Source of the DNA: Haladaptatus cibarius D43
GTDB lineage: Archaea; Halobacteriota; Halobacteria; Halobacteriales; Haladaptataceae
Reading direction: 5' to 3'
Assembly (NCBI RefSeq): GCF_000710615.1
Contig: NZ_JDTH01000001.1
Coordinates: 806,001-870,000 of the forward strand
DNA length: 64,000 nt
Shown piece by piece: positions 40,981 through 48,922 of this stretch (within the stretch, counting starts at the first letter, position 1; every line of letters begins with the position of its first letter). The position numbers were made by a program, and so were the translations under genes. The notes under the pieces were generated by a model. It did no database searches, was not told the origin of the DNA, and was given only the letters and a program-made list of their open reading frames with translations.

Positions 40981-41817
40981 CTATCGAATCTTTCGGACGT
41001 TGCTGATGTCCAACCCGTCGCCTTGAATCTCGATTTCGAAGCGGATGATGTTCTCGTCTTCGATGCGCGAGAGGACGCCCCGGAACTCCCGGACGAACAT
41101 GGTTCGGGCGCGCTCGTTGCCGCCGCTTTCCCACTCGAAGCTGATGGTACCATCCGTCGCGCCCATCAGTTCTCCCATTTGCGTGTCCGTGATGCTCTCT
41201 TGGTCTACGAGGGCGAGAATCAGCCCGCCCCACGATTGGGATGCTTTTTTCATCCCTTTCAACAACATCGAGATTTCGTGCCAGTCCGCCTGTTCGTCTG
41301 GCAGAGAGATGAGGTCGGTGAGCGAGTCGATGACGACGAGGTTACCCGAGGCGTGGTCGGTGAGGTACTCTCCGAGGGCTTCGAGGATGTCCCGACGACT
41401 GTGACTCTGCCCGAGGTCGGTGATGGTTCTTCGCTTTTCGACGTACCAGTCGTGGGGAATCGGACTCAACTGGAAGTATTCGGTCGAGAGGTCTTCGAAC
41501 GCCATCAGTTCCGATGCTGGCGACACCAGTTCCTCGTCGATGGCGTGCGTGATTTCGGCGTGGATTTCCTCTGCGCTGGCGGTGAACGACACGTAATGAA
41601 TCTCCTCGGGAAGGTTCGCACGGGAATCAACTTCGCCGTAGTGCAGGTCGAACTGGTCGGTGTCGGCGTGTCCGAGAGCGTTTATCGTCGCGCTGGTGTA
41701 CGCGAACTCGCGCGCACCCGCCCCGGCGTCGCCCGCCAGCAGGACGACGCTCCCCGGCGGGGAGCCGCCGCCGATAAGGGAATCGAACTGGGAGACGCCG
41801 AACGGGATTCGGTTCAT
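40981..41817 (-). CDS. HTR-like protein, KaiC/RadA-superfamily ATPase relative
   Basis: The 278-residue protein begins MNRIPFGVSQFDSLIGGGSP, the KaiC-like entry, followed by the position of the Walker A loop, LLAGDAGAGAREFAYTS (residues 27-43). The usual GKT/S lysine is replaced (GAGARE). The Walker B-like strand is NLVVIDSLTDLISL near residue 158. Haloarchaeal HTR-like proteins share this. It probably binds nucleotide weakly or acts as a regulator. It lies 17 bases after the GHMP gene on the same strand, so it is likely the last gene of that operon. Confidence 0.82.
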   Translation of the reverse strand: MNRIPFGVSQFDSLIGGGSPPGSVVLLAGDAGAGAREFAYTSATINALGHADTDQFDLHYGEVDSRANLPEEIHYVSFTASAEEIHAEITHAIDEELVSPASELMAFEDLSTEYFQLSPIPHDWYVEKRRTITDLGQSHSRRDILEALGEYLTDHASGNLVVIDSLTDLISLPDEQADWHEISMLLKGMKKASQSWGGLILALVDQESITDTQMGELMGATDGTISFEWESGGNERARTMFVREFRGVLSRIEDENIIRFEIEIQGDGLDISNVRKIR

Positions 41818-41834
41818 ATCGGTGACACTCGGGC

Positions 41835-42806
41835 CTACTGCTTACCGTTTACGCTCGCACCCGTGTTTCTCGGCCGAGCGACCAACACGTCACCGCCGAC
41901 GCTCGCGGAATCGAGCGCCATTTCCGCCGCCTCAACCGCGCTGTCTGCGTCTTTTTTCGTCGTTACGCCGTACACGGCAGGCCCCCACGAAGATTGCCCT
42001 GCGCCGAAAATTGCGGGTGATTTTTCCATTTCGGTCACGAGTTCGCCGACTGGCGGTCGATAGACGCCTCCCTGCTCGTCTGCGTACCACGCGCCGTTCA
42101 ATCGCCCGATTTCGGCGACTCCGCCCCCGAATGTCTCCGGGTCATCTCCCGCGATTGCCGGAAGCACCTGACGGAGCAGTACGGCCGAAATATCGTCCGC
42201 AATCGCGGGGTCTGCTCGTTCGACCACCGTTCGCATACTTTCGTCCTCGTTGTCGCCGCTTCGTCCGGGTTCCGCCTCCGGAAGCACGACCACGAAGCGC
42301 CACGCCTCGGGAATCGTGTGCTGGGCCACGACGGGCGGAACCGACCACTCGCCGCGGGAGGGACGGTCGGTGGTGAACCGTTCGGTAGGGTGTCCTGCAT
42401 CGACCACGAATCCGCCCCGCTCGAACGTCGAAACGCCGACACCGCTTCTCCCGCCGCGGTCGAGTGCGGGCGCGTTGTCGCGGATTTCGGGTCGGCAATC
42501 GTATGCTCGCGCAGTTGCGGCGAGAACGGTAAGCGCGAGTTGCGTTCCGCTTCCGAGTCCGACGTGACCCGGGAGGGTTTCTCGGACTTGCAGGTCGATA
42601 CCCGGAACGCCCAAAATATCCGTCGCACAGCGTGCGTACTCTCTCTCGCGAAAATCCTCGCATCGTATTTCGTCCGCGGGCAGGGCTTCGACCGAGACGG
42701 TCGGCGATTCGAGTGCGACTCCAAGCCCGCCGTACAGTCGCTCGTAGGCGAGCGAGAGGTTCTGAAATCCGAAGTGGAGTCGCGCGCCAACCGTCACCTG
42801 TGCCAT
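41835..42806 (-). CDS. Beta-ribofuranosylaminobenzene 5'-phosphate synthase family protein (GHMP superfamily)
   Basis: The 323-residue protein begins MAQVTVGARLHFGFQNLSLA, which is typical of beta-RFAP synthases, and has the GHMP nucleotide loop LPGHVGLGSGTQLALTV at residues 78-94. The C-terminal GHMP motif region is SPAIFGAGQSSWGPAVYGVT near residue 272. The studied enzyme makes the first committed intermediate of methanopterin from PRPP and p-aminobenzoate-type substrates. Haloarchaea use tetrahydrofolate-type C1 carriers as far as known, so the real product is an open question. The glycosyltransferase gene is 47 bases upstream and the HTR-like gene 17 bases downstream. Confidence 0.85.
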   Translation of the reverse strand: MAQVTVGARLHFGFQNLSLAYERLYGGLGVALESPTVSVEALPADEIRCEDFREREYARCATDILGVPGIDLQVRETLPGHVGLGSGTQLALTVLAATARAYDCRPEIRDNAPALDRGGRSGVGVSTFERGGFVVDAGHPTERFTTDRPSRGEWSVPPVVAQHTIPEAWRFVVVLPEAEPGRSGDNEDESMRTVVERADPAIADDISAVLLRQVLPAIAGDDPETFGGGVAEIGRLNGAWYADEQGGVYRPPVGELVTEMEKSPAIFGAGQSSWGPAVYGVTTKKDADSAVEAAEMALDSASVGGDVLVARPRNTGASVNGKQ

Positions 42807-42853
42807 ACGTACAGGTCAGTGGTGGCAAAAAAGCCGATTTCGGCAGTGGCAAA

Positions 42854-43834
42854 TTACCGCGGTATCGGGGCCGTTTCTCGTTCCATATGGTCGAGGACGA
42901 ACTCCGCGGCCCGTTCCGCTCCGTTTTCGTGGCTGGGCGATTCCGGCGGGTGGCGCACAGCACGGACGACGTGCGGAATCGAGTGTTCGACTTGGAACCC
43001 GCGAAGCCCTCTGCGCTCGATGACGCGCGAAACGCCGTGCTGTTCGTCCGTGAAGGGATAGATGATACAGGGCGTTCCGCCCACGGCGGCCTCCATCACG
43101 GTGGAGTAGCCCGAACAGACGACCACGTCGGCCGACCGAATCCACGGCAGGAGCGAGGCGGCGCACTCCCAGTTGTCGTCGCCGACGAGCGTGACGGTGT
43201 GGCCTTCCGCCCGAAGCGTTCGCGCGAGTTCGTCGAAGTTCGTTGAGTACGTACTGGGAACCACGAGGACGCCCACGTCGTCCGGTGCCTCAGCGCCGTT
43301 CGGTTCGAGCGCGATTGGAGGGATGTGGACGACGCCCGGTGGGTCGCCCCTGTCTGGCGGCCAAACTGCAGGATAGAGGAACGCATGGGCCACCGACAGT
43401 TGGTATCGGTTGAGCAACCACGTGAACGCCTGTTCGACCGCGGCGTCGTAGTAGGACGCGGCGTTGTGGGTGAGCACGTACAGTGGCGTATCGGTCAGTT
43501 GGGCGGCCATCGCGGCGAACATGTCGTCCGTAATGAGCGCGGCGGGGTCTTCTCGTCGAAGCCATCGAGCGAAATCGAACACCCGTTTCGCGCTGTTCGG
43601 AACGCTCCGTGTAAGCACGTCGAAAAGAGAGCCTCCTTGGTAATCACCGATGTAATCGACTGTCGCGGGGTGGTAGGCCTCGTAGCCGTTGTATTCGATG
43701 AACTGCGACCCGGGACCCCCACCGGCAAGGACGACATCTGTTTCCGGCCCTTCCAGTGCTTGTGCCACGGCGAGCATCCGGGTCGCGTGACCAGCACCCT
43801 CCGGATAATGTGCGACGGCGACGGTCCGACTCAT
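42854..43834 (-). CDS. Glycosyltransferase, GT-B fold (MurG/GT28-like)
   Basis: The 326-residue protein begins MSRTVAVAHYPEGAGHATRM, where EGAGHATRMLAVAQAL is the N-terminal donor/acceptor loop of the MurG/GT28 group. The C-terminal half contains VVCSGYSTVMEAAVGGTPCI near residue 240, the nucleotide-sugar binding signature (E in STVMEA), and IIYPFTDEQHGVSRVIERRG. It should transfer a sugar from a nucleotide-sugar to a lipid or small molecule. I preferred the ATG at 43834 over the one at 43861, because the glycosyltransferase strand begins directly after it. It heads a probable operon with the GHMP and HTR-like genes. Confidence 0.85.
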   Translation of the reverse strand: MSRTVAVAHYPEGAGHATRMLAVAQALEGPETDVVLAGGGPGSQFIEYNGYEAYHPATVDYIGDYQGGSLFDVLTRSVPNSAKRVFDFARWLRREDPAALITDDMFAAMAAQLTDTPLYVLTHNAASYYDAAVEQAFTWLLNRYQLSVAHAFLYPAVWPPDRGDPPGVVHIPPIALEPNGAEAPDDVGVLVVPSTYSTNFDELARTLRAEGHTVTLVGDDNWECAASLLPWIRSADVVVCSGYSTVMEAAVGGTPCIIYPFTDEQHGVSRVIERRGLRGFQVEHSIPHVVRAVRHPPESPSHENGAERAAEFVLDHMERETAPIPR

Positions 43835-43969
43835 GGAAAACTCTCTACGGTGCCGCGGCAAGTATATTTGGATTTTATGATTGCAGTGGATAAATAGTAG
43901 ACAATAGAATCGATGGGGGATGGAGGCGAGTGCGTCAACGGGAACCAGTCGAAAGACGAGTAACTGAAC

Positions 43970-44701
43970 TCAAGCGCAGTCGATGACGAGGATGTCGCTG
44001 GCACCGCGCTGGAACTCGAACGGGACGGATTCGATTTCGACGCCGTGACCGTCTTCTGCGAGTGTTTCGAGAATCTCGTCCAGTCGCGGATACGGCGTGC
44101 CTTCGAAGTCTGCGAGGGGGTAAACGCGGACTTCGTCCTCGGTGACCCGAGCGAGTTCGCGCAGGGATTCGACGTGGAACTCGTGGCTGAGTCGCCCGGC
44201 GTACAGGAACAGCAAGTGTGCCGAAAGCGTGAGGGTGAACTCGTCGTCCTCGAAGGGGAGGTTCGGAAGTTTCGCGGGGACGTACCGACCAGAGGAAAGC
44301 CCTGCGGAGTAGTCACCGAGGAACGTTTCGTAAGCGTTCGTCCAGTGTTCTCGAACACCATCCACGTCGCCGTAGAACTCCCATTCGAAGAGGTCTTCGA
44401 CGCCGTCGAAGCCGTCGAGCGCCATTTCGATATCCACCTCGCCGCGTTCGTCGAGGTCGCCGTAGTCGGACTGATACATCACGTCCGCGCCGACCGCGGA
44501 AATGCCGCGTTTGGTCGCCTCGGCGACGAACGCGCAGGCACCCGACGGACAGTCGAGAATCGCGGCGTCATCGAGTTCCGCTAAGTCGAGGTCGAACATA
44601 CGCACGTACTCTTCGAGTGTGCGACCGATGAAAGCCACATCCTCGATTTCGTAGGTTTCGTGCGCTGTTTCGGATTCGGAAGATTTGTCTTCGACGCTCA
44701 T
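43970..44701 (-). CDS. Probable SAM-dependent methyltransferase, divergent
   Basis: The 243-residue protein has a motif-I-like segment AAILDCPSGACAFVAEATKR near residue 45 followed by the acidic VGADVMYQSD, the expected SAM-binding arrangement of class I methyltransferases. Motif IV/VI equivalents are KLPNLPFEDDEFTLTLSAHL, and LRELARVTEDEVRVYPLADF is the next strand. It is on the same strand as the glycosyltransferase group but 135 bases upstream, so co-transcription is possible but not certain. AT-rich sequence at 44710-44730 (tttaaaaataataaac) is a probable promoter. Confidence 0.75.
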   Translation of the reverse strand: MSVEDKSSESETAHETYEIEDVAFIGRTLEEYVRMFDLDLAELDDAAILDCPSGACAFVAEATKRGISAVGADVMYQSDYGDLDERGEVDIEMALDGFDGVEDLFEWEFYGDVDGVREHWTNAYETFLGDYSAGLSSGRYVPAKLPNLPFEDDEFTLTLSAHLLFLYAGRLSHEFHVESLRELARVTEDEVRVYPLADFEGTPYPRLDEILETLAEDGHGVEIESVPFEFQRGASDILVIDCA

Positions 44702-44875
44702 ATTTAGATGCAATAGTTTAAAAATAATAAACTTATGGGTGGTAACATACGACACGATTTACCAATAACTAACTAAACATTTCTGGCGGATATACGACGG
44801 TGTCGTCGTCTACCTCTGGTATTTTCCCGCCAATCTATTAACTCCTTCTCCAATTATTTAAACTGATAATAGTAA

Positions 44876-44888
44876 CCTATTTAATATA
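44876..44888 (+). promoter_or_regulatory. TATA box of the gene at 44908
   Basis: The block cctatttaatata lies 20-32 bases before the ATG, with only tgcgagacaggtttttt between. The distance predicts a leaderless transcript. Confidence 0.55.
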
Positions 44889-44907
44889 CGTGCGAGACAG
44901 GTTTTTT

Positions 44908-45429
44908 ATGGCTCAGATGGCAACAGCAGGTACAGAAGTACAAGGTGATTCACTCTCATCCCTCGTGGAGGGCGTCTCACGACTATCGGACGCGTATCGA
45001 AAGCGCGTTATCGACGTACTCGACAGTCACGGAATTCCGGAACCACAGCAAGGCGAGTGGTACTCCCTCGAAGACGCGATTGACGCGCTCGATGAACTCG
45101 TGGACGCGATTGGCCCGCGAACCGTGAAAACGATTGGCAAAGAGATTCCGGAAACCGTCGAATGGCCGCCAGCAATCGACAACGTCGAAACCGCCTTGAC
45201 GGCGCTCGACGACGTGTACCAGATGCACCACCGAGGCGATGTCGGTCATTACGACTTCGAGAAAACCGGCGAAACCAGCGGCCGAATGGTGTGCGAAACG
45301 CCATATCCAGCGTCGATGGATCAAGGAATCGTCGAAGGAATCGTCAAGAAGTTCAATGACAGCGGCGCGTTCGTCCAAGTCGAAGAGGACGAGACGGCGA
45401 CCGAGCGAACGTTCGAAGTTTCTTGGTAA
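44908..45429 (+). CDS. Conserved-looking haloarchaeal protein, function unknown
   Basis: The 173-residue protein begins MAQMATAGTEVQGDSLSSLV. It has a helical N-terminal half (SLEDAIDALDELVDAIGPRT and later ALTALDDVYQMHHRGDVGHY) and a beta-rich C-terminal part with GETSGRMVCETPYPASMDQG and a final strand ERTFEVSW. The YDFEKTGETSGRMVCETPYP region with a single Cys recalls the haem-NO/4-vinyl-reductase-like small-molecule-binding fold, but the resemblance is weak and I would not name a function. It is transcribed from its own promoter. Confidence 0.65.
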   Translation: MAQMATAGTEVQGDSLSSLVEGVSRLSDAYRKRVIDVLDSHGIPEPQQGEWYSLEDAIDALDELVDAIGPRTVKTIGKEIPETVEWPPAIDNVETALTALDDVYQMHHRGDVGHYDFEKTGETSGRMVCETPYPASMDQGIVEGIVKKFNDSGAFVQVEEDETATERTFEVSW

Positions 45430-45502
45430 AAAAGAAGAGTCGGTCGAAGACGACTTTTGAGAACGCTTTGACACGTATCCCGAACCCTGTTTTTACTCCA
45501 AC

Positions 45503-46183
45503 TTACTTCTCGATTCGCGTCGGTGTCCGAACCTGAAACTCCATTCGTGGACAGTACCGAACTCGGGGTTCCCGGTTCGGTTCGGACAGTCCAACCGCTT
45601 CGAACAGCGATTCCGCGCTCACGTCGGCAGTCGCGGGATACAGATACCACGGGTCGTGCTCGATTCTGGTCGTGAGTCCCGCCTGCGGGACGAACAGACG
45701 ATAGCGTTCCGAGAGGAACGCGGAGAGCGTCCCCGATTCCGGCGTCTTTGCAGACCCTTCCGGTTCGTAGGTCGCTTCGAACTCGACTGGGGGTGCGCTG
45801 CGTTGCATGCGCCGACTCCGAAATCGGTGGCGTGACCCGGAATCCACGACGGTGTCCGCGTAGTAGTACGGCAGTCGGTAGAGTGACCGGGCGACACGAA
45901 CCGCGAGGCGACTGCTGGTGTCGAGGCTCAGAAAATAGACGCCTGCCGTCTGACCGAGGCGGACGTAGGTTCGGAAGTTGACCTGCGGGAACGTCATTCC
46001 GAATCTGGTTGGCACACCCGGCGGTCTGGCGTTTTCGATGGTGGAAGCGAGGACGCTGACCCACGCCTGTCCCTCGTCGGTATCGAGCGCCAGAGAATCC
46101 GGGACGACGGTTCGAAGCGCATCTCGTTCGACCGGCCAGTGGACGAACAGGCAATCCTGCCACGTAAACTGGAACGCACGCAT
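45503..46183 (-). CDS. DUF2071 (YqjF-like) protein
   Basis: The 226-residue protein begins MRAFQFTWQDCLFVHWPVER, the characteristic start of DUF2071 (W...LF.HW.V....LR..VP). Then come LALDTDEGQAWVSVLASTIE and VNFRTYVRLGQTAGVYFLSL, also family marks. The fold resembles acetoacetate decarboxylase; catalytic function is not known. It ends convergently with the gene at 44908, with 73 bases between them. Confidence 0.85.
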   Translation of the reverse strand: MRAFQFTWQDCLFVHWPVERDALRTVVPDSLALDTDEGQAWVSVLASTIENARPPGVPTRFGMTFPQVNFRTYVRLGQTAGVYFLSLDTSSRLAVRVARSLYRLPYYYADTVVDSGSRHRFRSRRMQRSAPPVEFEATYEPEGSAKTPESGTLSAFLSERYRLFVPQAGLTTRIEHDPWYLYPATADVSAESLFEAVGLSEPNREPRVRYCPRMEFQVRTPTRIEK

Positions 46184-46187
46184 GACC

Positions 46188-46439
46188 TTACGACCGCACG
46201 ACGCGCCAGCAGGCGAAACAGCAGAGCGCGACGCTGGCGGACATTCCCCCGATGAACAGCAGTTGGAGTGCCTGAAGCGAACCAGTGCCAGCCACGGAGA
46301 ATCCGAGGCGCGAGAGCGTTCCGGACACGACTGCGTCCGCGAAGGGCATCGTCACCGCGAACAGGGCGACCATGACAAGCACCTGCACTGCACGACCGGC
46401 AGGAAGGGGAAGGGTGTTTCGAACCGTCTTCGTCTGCAT
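46188..46439 (-). CDS. Small two-span membrane protein, function unknown
   Basis: The 83-residue protein begins MQTKTVRNTLPLPAGRAVQV. Two hydrophobic segments (VQVLVMVALFAVTMPFADAV and LQLLFIGGMSASVALCCFAC) are visible, with two adjacent Cys in the second. It is immediately upstream (4 bases) of the DUF2071 gene on the same strand, so the two form an operon. No family is recognised. Confidence 0.6.
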   Translation of the reverse strand: MQTKTVRNTLPLPAGRAVQVLVMVALFAVTMPFADAVVSGTLSRLGFSVAGTGSLQALQLLFIGGMSASVALCCFACWRVVRS

Positions 46440-46523
46440 TACTCGTGCCGAGTATGTCACAATAAATTAGTGTTGTGGCCGAAAACCGACGGTGTAATAA
46501 GATTCAGTCAAAGATTAATAACC

Positions 46524-47354
46524 ATGTCACGGCTGTCTCGAATCGGACTCCTCGGATTTCTCGCCCTCGTCGTGCTGTCGGGCTTTGCTGTGTCCGCGGA
46601 GTTGGACAAGGTGCTCGCAATCGCGTGGGTCGCGTTCGCCGCGATGGCAGGGGCCGCCGCGCTCGGGTCGCGTTCGGGCGAGTCTACGCACGCGAGAAAA
46701 CTCGTCTGGGCGTTCGGTCTAGCCAGCGGCGCGATGATAACTAGCGCCGCGGTGTTCCTCGTTCCCAACGCAATCGGCCACCATCCACAGTTCGGCGGGT
46801 TCGGTATCGCCTTCGGTATTTTGACCGGCTTCGGCGCGCACACCATCGGCCATCGACTGATGCACTTGGACGTTCCCTTCGACCACGCCGCGCTCGAACT
46901 GACTGCCCATTCGCTCACCGCAGGGGCCATCATCGGACTCGTGTACGGCAACATGCCGAGCCTCGGCCTCCTGCTCGGACTCGCCATCGTCTCCCACAAA
47001 GGCCCGGCAGGCTACGTCGCGGCCCACCGCCTCCAGCGCGCTGGCAAACCCGTCTCGGTTCTCCTGCTCCCCGCGGCGGGCGTCGGCATCACGGCAATCC
47101 TTTCTGCGCTTCTCAACGTTCCGTCCAGCGACGCGGTCAACGGCATCGTCTTCGGCTTCGCCGCGGGCGTCTTCCTCCACGTTGCGATGGACTTCCTTCC
47201 GCGCTGTGAACTCGGCGGCGAGGTGTACGAAGTTGCACAACTCTCTGACGACGCACACCACCTGCTCGACAAACTTCGTACCCACGCCGTCGCCAGCACG
47301 ACGCTCGGCGGCGTGGTCGTCTTCGTCTTCTGGTTAACCATCGCACAGCCCTAA
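46524..47354 (+). CDS. ZIP family metal transporter, divergent
   Basis: The 276-residue protein begins MSRLSRIGLLGFLALVVLSG. It has about eight hydrophobic segments. ZIP-like features are ELTAHSLTAGAIIGLVYG in the fourth segment, where the histidine is a transport-site ligand, and AIVSHKGPAGYVAAHRL in the fifth, where HKGP stands in place of the usual HExP. It therefore lacks the second glutamate ligand of typical ZIPs. The late segment FLHVAMDFLPRCELGGE resembles the last ZIP helices. Substrate is probably a divalent metal but uncertain. A second, more standard ZIP lies at 58784-59398. Confidence 0.8.
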   Translation: MSRLSRIGLLGFLALVVLSGFAVSAELDKVLAIAWVAFAAMAGAAALGSRSGESTHARKLVWAFGLASGAMITSAAVFLVPNAIGHHPQFGGFGIAFGILTGFGAHTIGHRLMHLDVPFDHAALELTAHSLTAGAIIGLVYGNMPSLGLLLGLAIVSHKGPAGYVAAHRLQRAGKPVSVLLLPAAGVGITAILSALLNVPSSDAVNGIVFGFAAGVFLHVAMDFLPRCELGGEVYEVAQLSDDAHHLLDKLRTHAVASTTLGGVVVFVFWLTIAQP

Positions 47355-47368
47355 ACCGTATCTGTTTT

Positions 47369-48259
47369 CTATCCGATTTCGACATCGCGGTCGATAGTTC
47401 CATCTTCCCACACGAGAGCCAGTTTTTCGGCATGGTGACGATAATCGTACCGCCACGTTCGGGTTTCTCCGGCGGGCACAGAAAGCGTAAACCACGTCAG
47501 TACCATGTTGCCGCGCTGATTCAACACGCCCCGAAACGACCCGTCTCCGTCACCGACGTTCCGAACAGTTACGCTCATTTCGAACGGGATGGATTCGGCG
47601 CGCCCCGGCACGTCGAACGAGACGATTTCGAACTTCGGACGCGGTGCGGTGAATGCGGAAACCTGATTGTCGGTTAGCGACCATTCGGCGGTGGCATCCT
47701 CACCCTCCCATCCAATCGCCATCTCTCCCGCTGTCTCGTCGGGAATTTCGAACAGGAGCCATCCGTTGCCGTAGCTACTCTGCCTTTCATTTTGCGTCTG
47801 ATACGGTTTCTCGTCGTGGTCGGAATCGACCAGTTCGAGGGGTTCGTTTTCGAACTCCGATTTCGGCCAGTAGGTCGTCCCGTCGAGTGAAAGAGTGAAC
47901 GCAGACCGTGGCGGTGGCACGTCGCCCGTCCCCGAAACGAGGACGAAAACGAACTGCTTCCCCTCGTGTGCAGTAACCGTCAGTGCGTCGGGGAAGTTTG
48001 CCCAGATGAGCGAGTGCTGTATCCAGCAGTCAGAAATCGTGAGTTTCAGTCCGGATTCCGCGGAAATCGTCTCGCCGACAGTTCGACTGAACGATTTAGA
48101 AATCGTCGTTTCTGTCTCCTTCGTCGTGTTCGTTACCGTATTCGGTTTGGGGGTCGTATTCGTCGTCCGTGTGGTTCCCGTCGCTTTCCTGTCGGTCGAC
48201 AGACTGGCGCAACCGGAGAGTGCGAATGCGGCACTGGAGAGCAAACGACGGCGTTTCAC
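47369..48259 (-). CDS. Exported lipoprotein, function unknown
   Basis: The 296-residue protein starts at GTG 48259 with MKRRRLLSSAAFALSGCASL. It has a basic N-terminus, a short hydrophobic stretch and the lipobox LSGC. A Thr/Lys-rich linker follows (residues ~22-50), typical of haloarchaeal anchored proteins. Two beta-rich domains follow, the second with PKFEIVSFDVPGRAESIPFE and a CARDB-like strand order (SVTVRNVGDGDGSFRGVLN). There is no ATG at this position, so the GTG start is an inference from the signal. It is convergent with the ZIP gene. Confidence 0.72.
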   Translation of the reverse strand: MKRRRLLSSAAFALSGCASLSTDRKATGTTRTTNTTPKPNTVTNTTKETETTISKSFSRTVGETISAESGLKLTISDCWIQHSLIWANFPDALTVTAHEGKQFVFVLVSGTGDVPPPRSAFTLSLDGTTYWPKSEFENEPLELVDSDHDEKPYQTQNERQSSYGNGWLLFEIPDETAGEMAIGWEGEDATAEWSLTDNQVSAFTAPRPKFEIVSFDVPGRAESIPFEMSVTVRNVGDGDGSFRGVLNQRGNMVLTWFTLSVPAGETRTWRYDYRHHAEKLALVWEDGTIDRDVEIG

Positions 48260-48308
48260 ACGTCGTTTCGCGCGCCATCGGATAAATACTTTCAGGGAAA
48301 CAACTCTT

Positions 48309-48818
48309 TCATCCCACGCCCTCCTCGTTGCCGGAAGGCGTCTCGATTCGAATCCCCGGAATCTGATTCGCTTCGACGCCCACCAACCCATCTGGACAGC
48401 GAACGACGTTGCTGATGATGAACGGCGTGCCGAGTTCGACCGGCGTTTCTCGGCGTTCGACAAAGAGGTGGCGTCGAACGAGTTTTTCCGCCCGAACTCG
48501 TCTATCCGTCCCGAACAATCTGGCCGTGTCCCGATTTCGCCACTCCACTACCAGGCCCTGAAATGCGTCCACGTTCTCCGGCGGCCACGGGTCGTCGAAT
48601 CCGCACCTACCGACGGATGGCACGTTCGCTTCGGCTTCCGACGTATCCGTGACGAGAACGATGCGGTTTAAATACGCATCCGACAGCACGTCAGGGTCTT
48701 CGAACACCATTCTCCGATTGAACCGGAACGCCCCTTGGGTCGCTCCGTGTGAAGTGCCAGCGAGTCCGACCGTTCCTGCCGCTAGTTCGAGAAATCGTCG
48801 TCTGTTGACTCCGTCCAT
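48309..48818 (-). CDS. Tat-exported protein, function unknown
   Basis: The 169-residue protein begins [20 protein letters not shown] with a clear twin-arginine signal ([11 protein letters not shown]). The mature part begins after about residue 30 and has two Cys ([10 protein letters not shown] and [10 protein letters not shown]). It lies just upstream of the lipoprotein gene on the same strand (49 bases), so the two are likely co-expressed. No family recognised. It is divergent from the HemAT gene. Confidence 0.72.
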   Translation of the reverse strand: MDGVNRRRFLELAAGTVGLAGTSHGATQGAFRFNRRMVFEDPDVLSDAYLNRIVLVTDTSEAEANVPSVGRCGFDDPWPPENVDAFQGLVVEWRNRDTARLFGTDRRVRAEKLVRRHLFVERRETPVELGTPFIISNVVRCPDGLVGVEANQIPGIRIETPSGNEEGVG

Positions 48819-48922
48819 ACTTTCCCGAACCAGCGCACGGCACGAACACCCCTAACGTTTGCCCCGTAATTTTCATTGATGAGAACGGTAGTAACTTAAA
48901 GACGTTCGACCGAATTTCGAAC

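Noticed and set aside
45978-46523. N-terminal extension of the ZIP-like gene at 46524
   Set aside because: The extension crosses two minus-strand genes and a non-coding spacer and has no family similarity; the membrane protein starts at ATG 46524.
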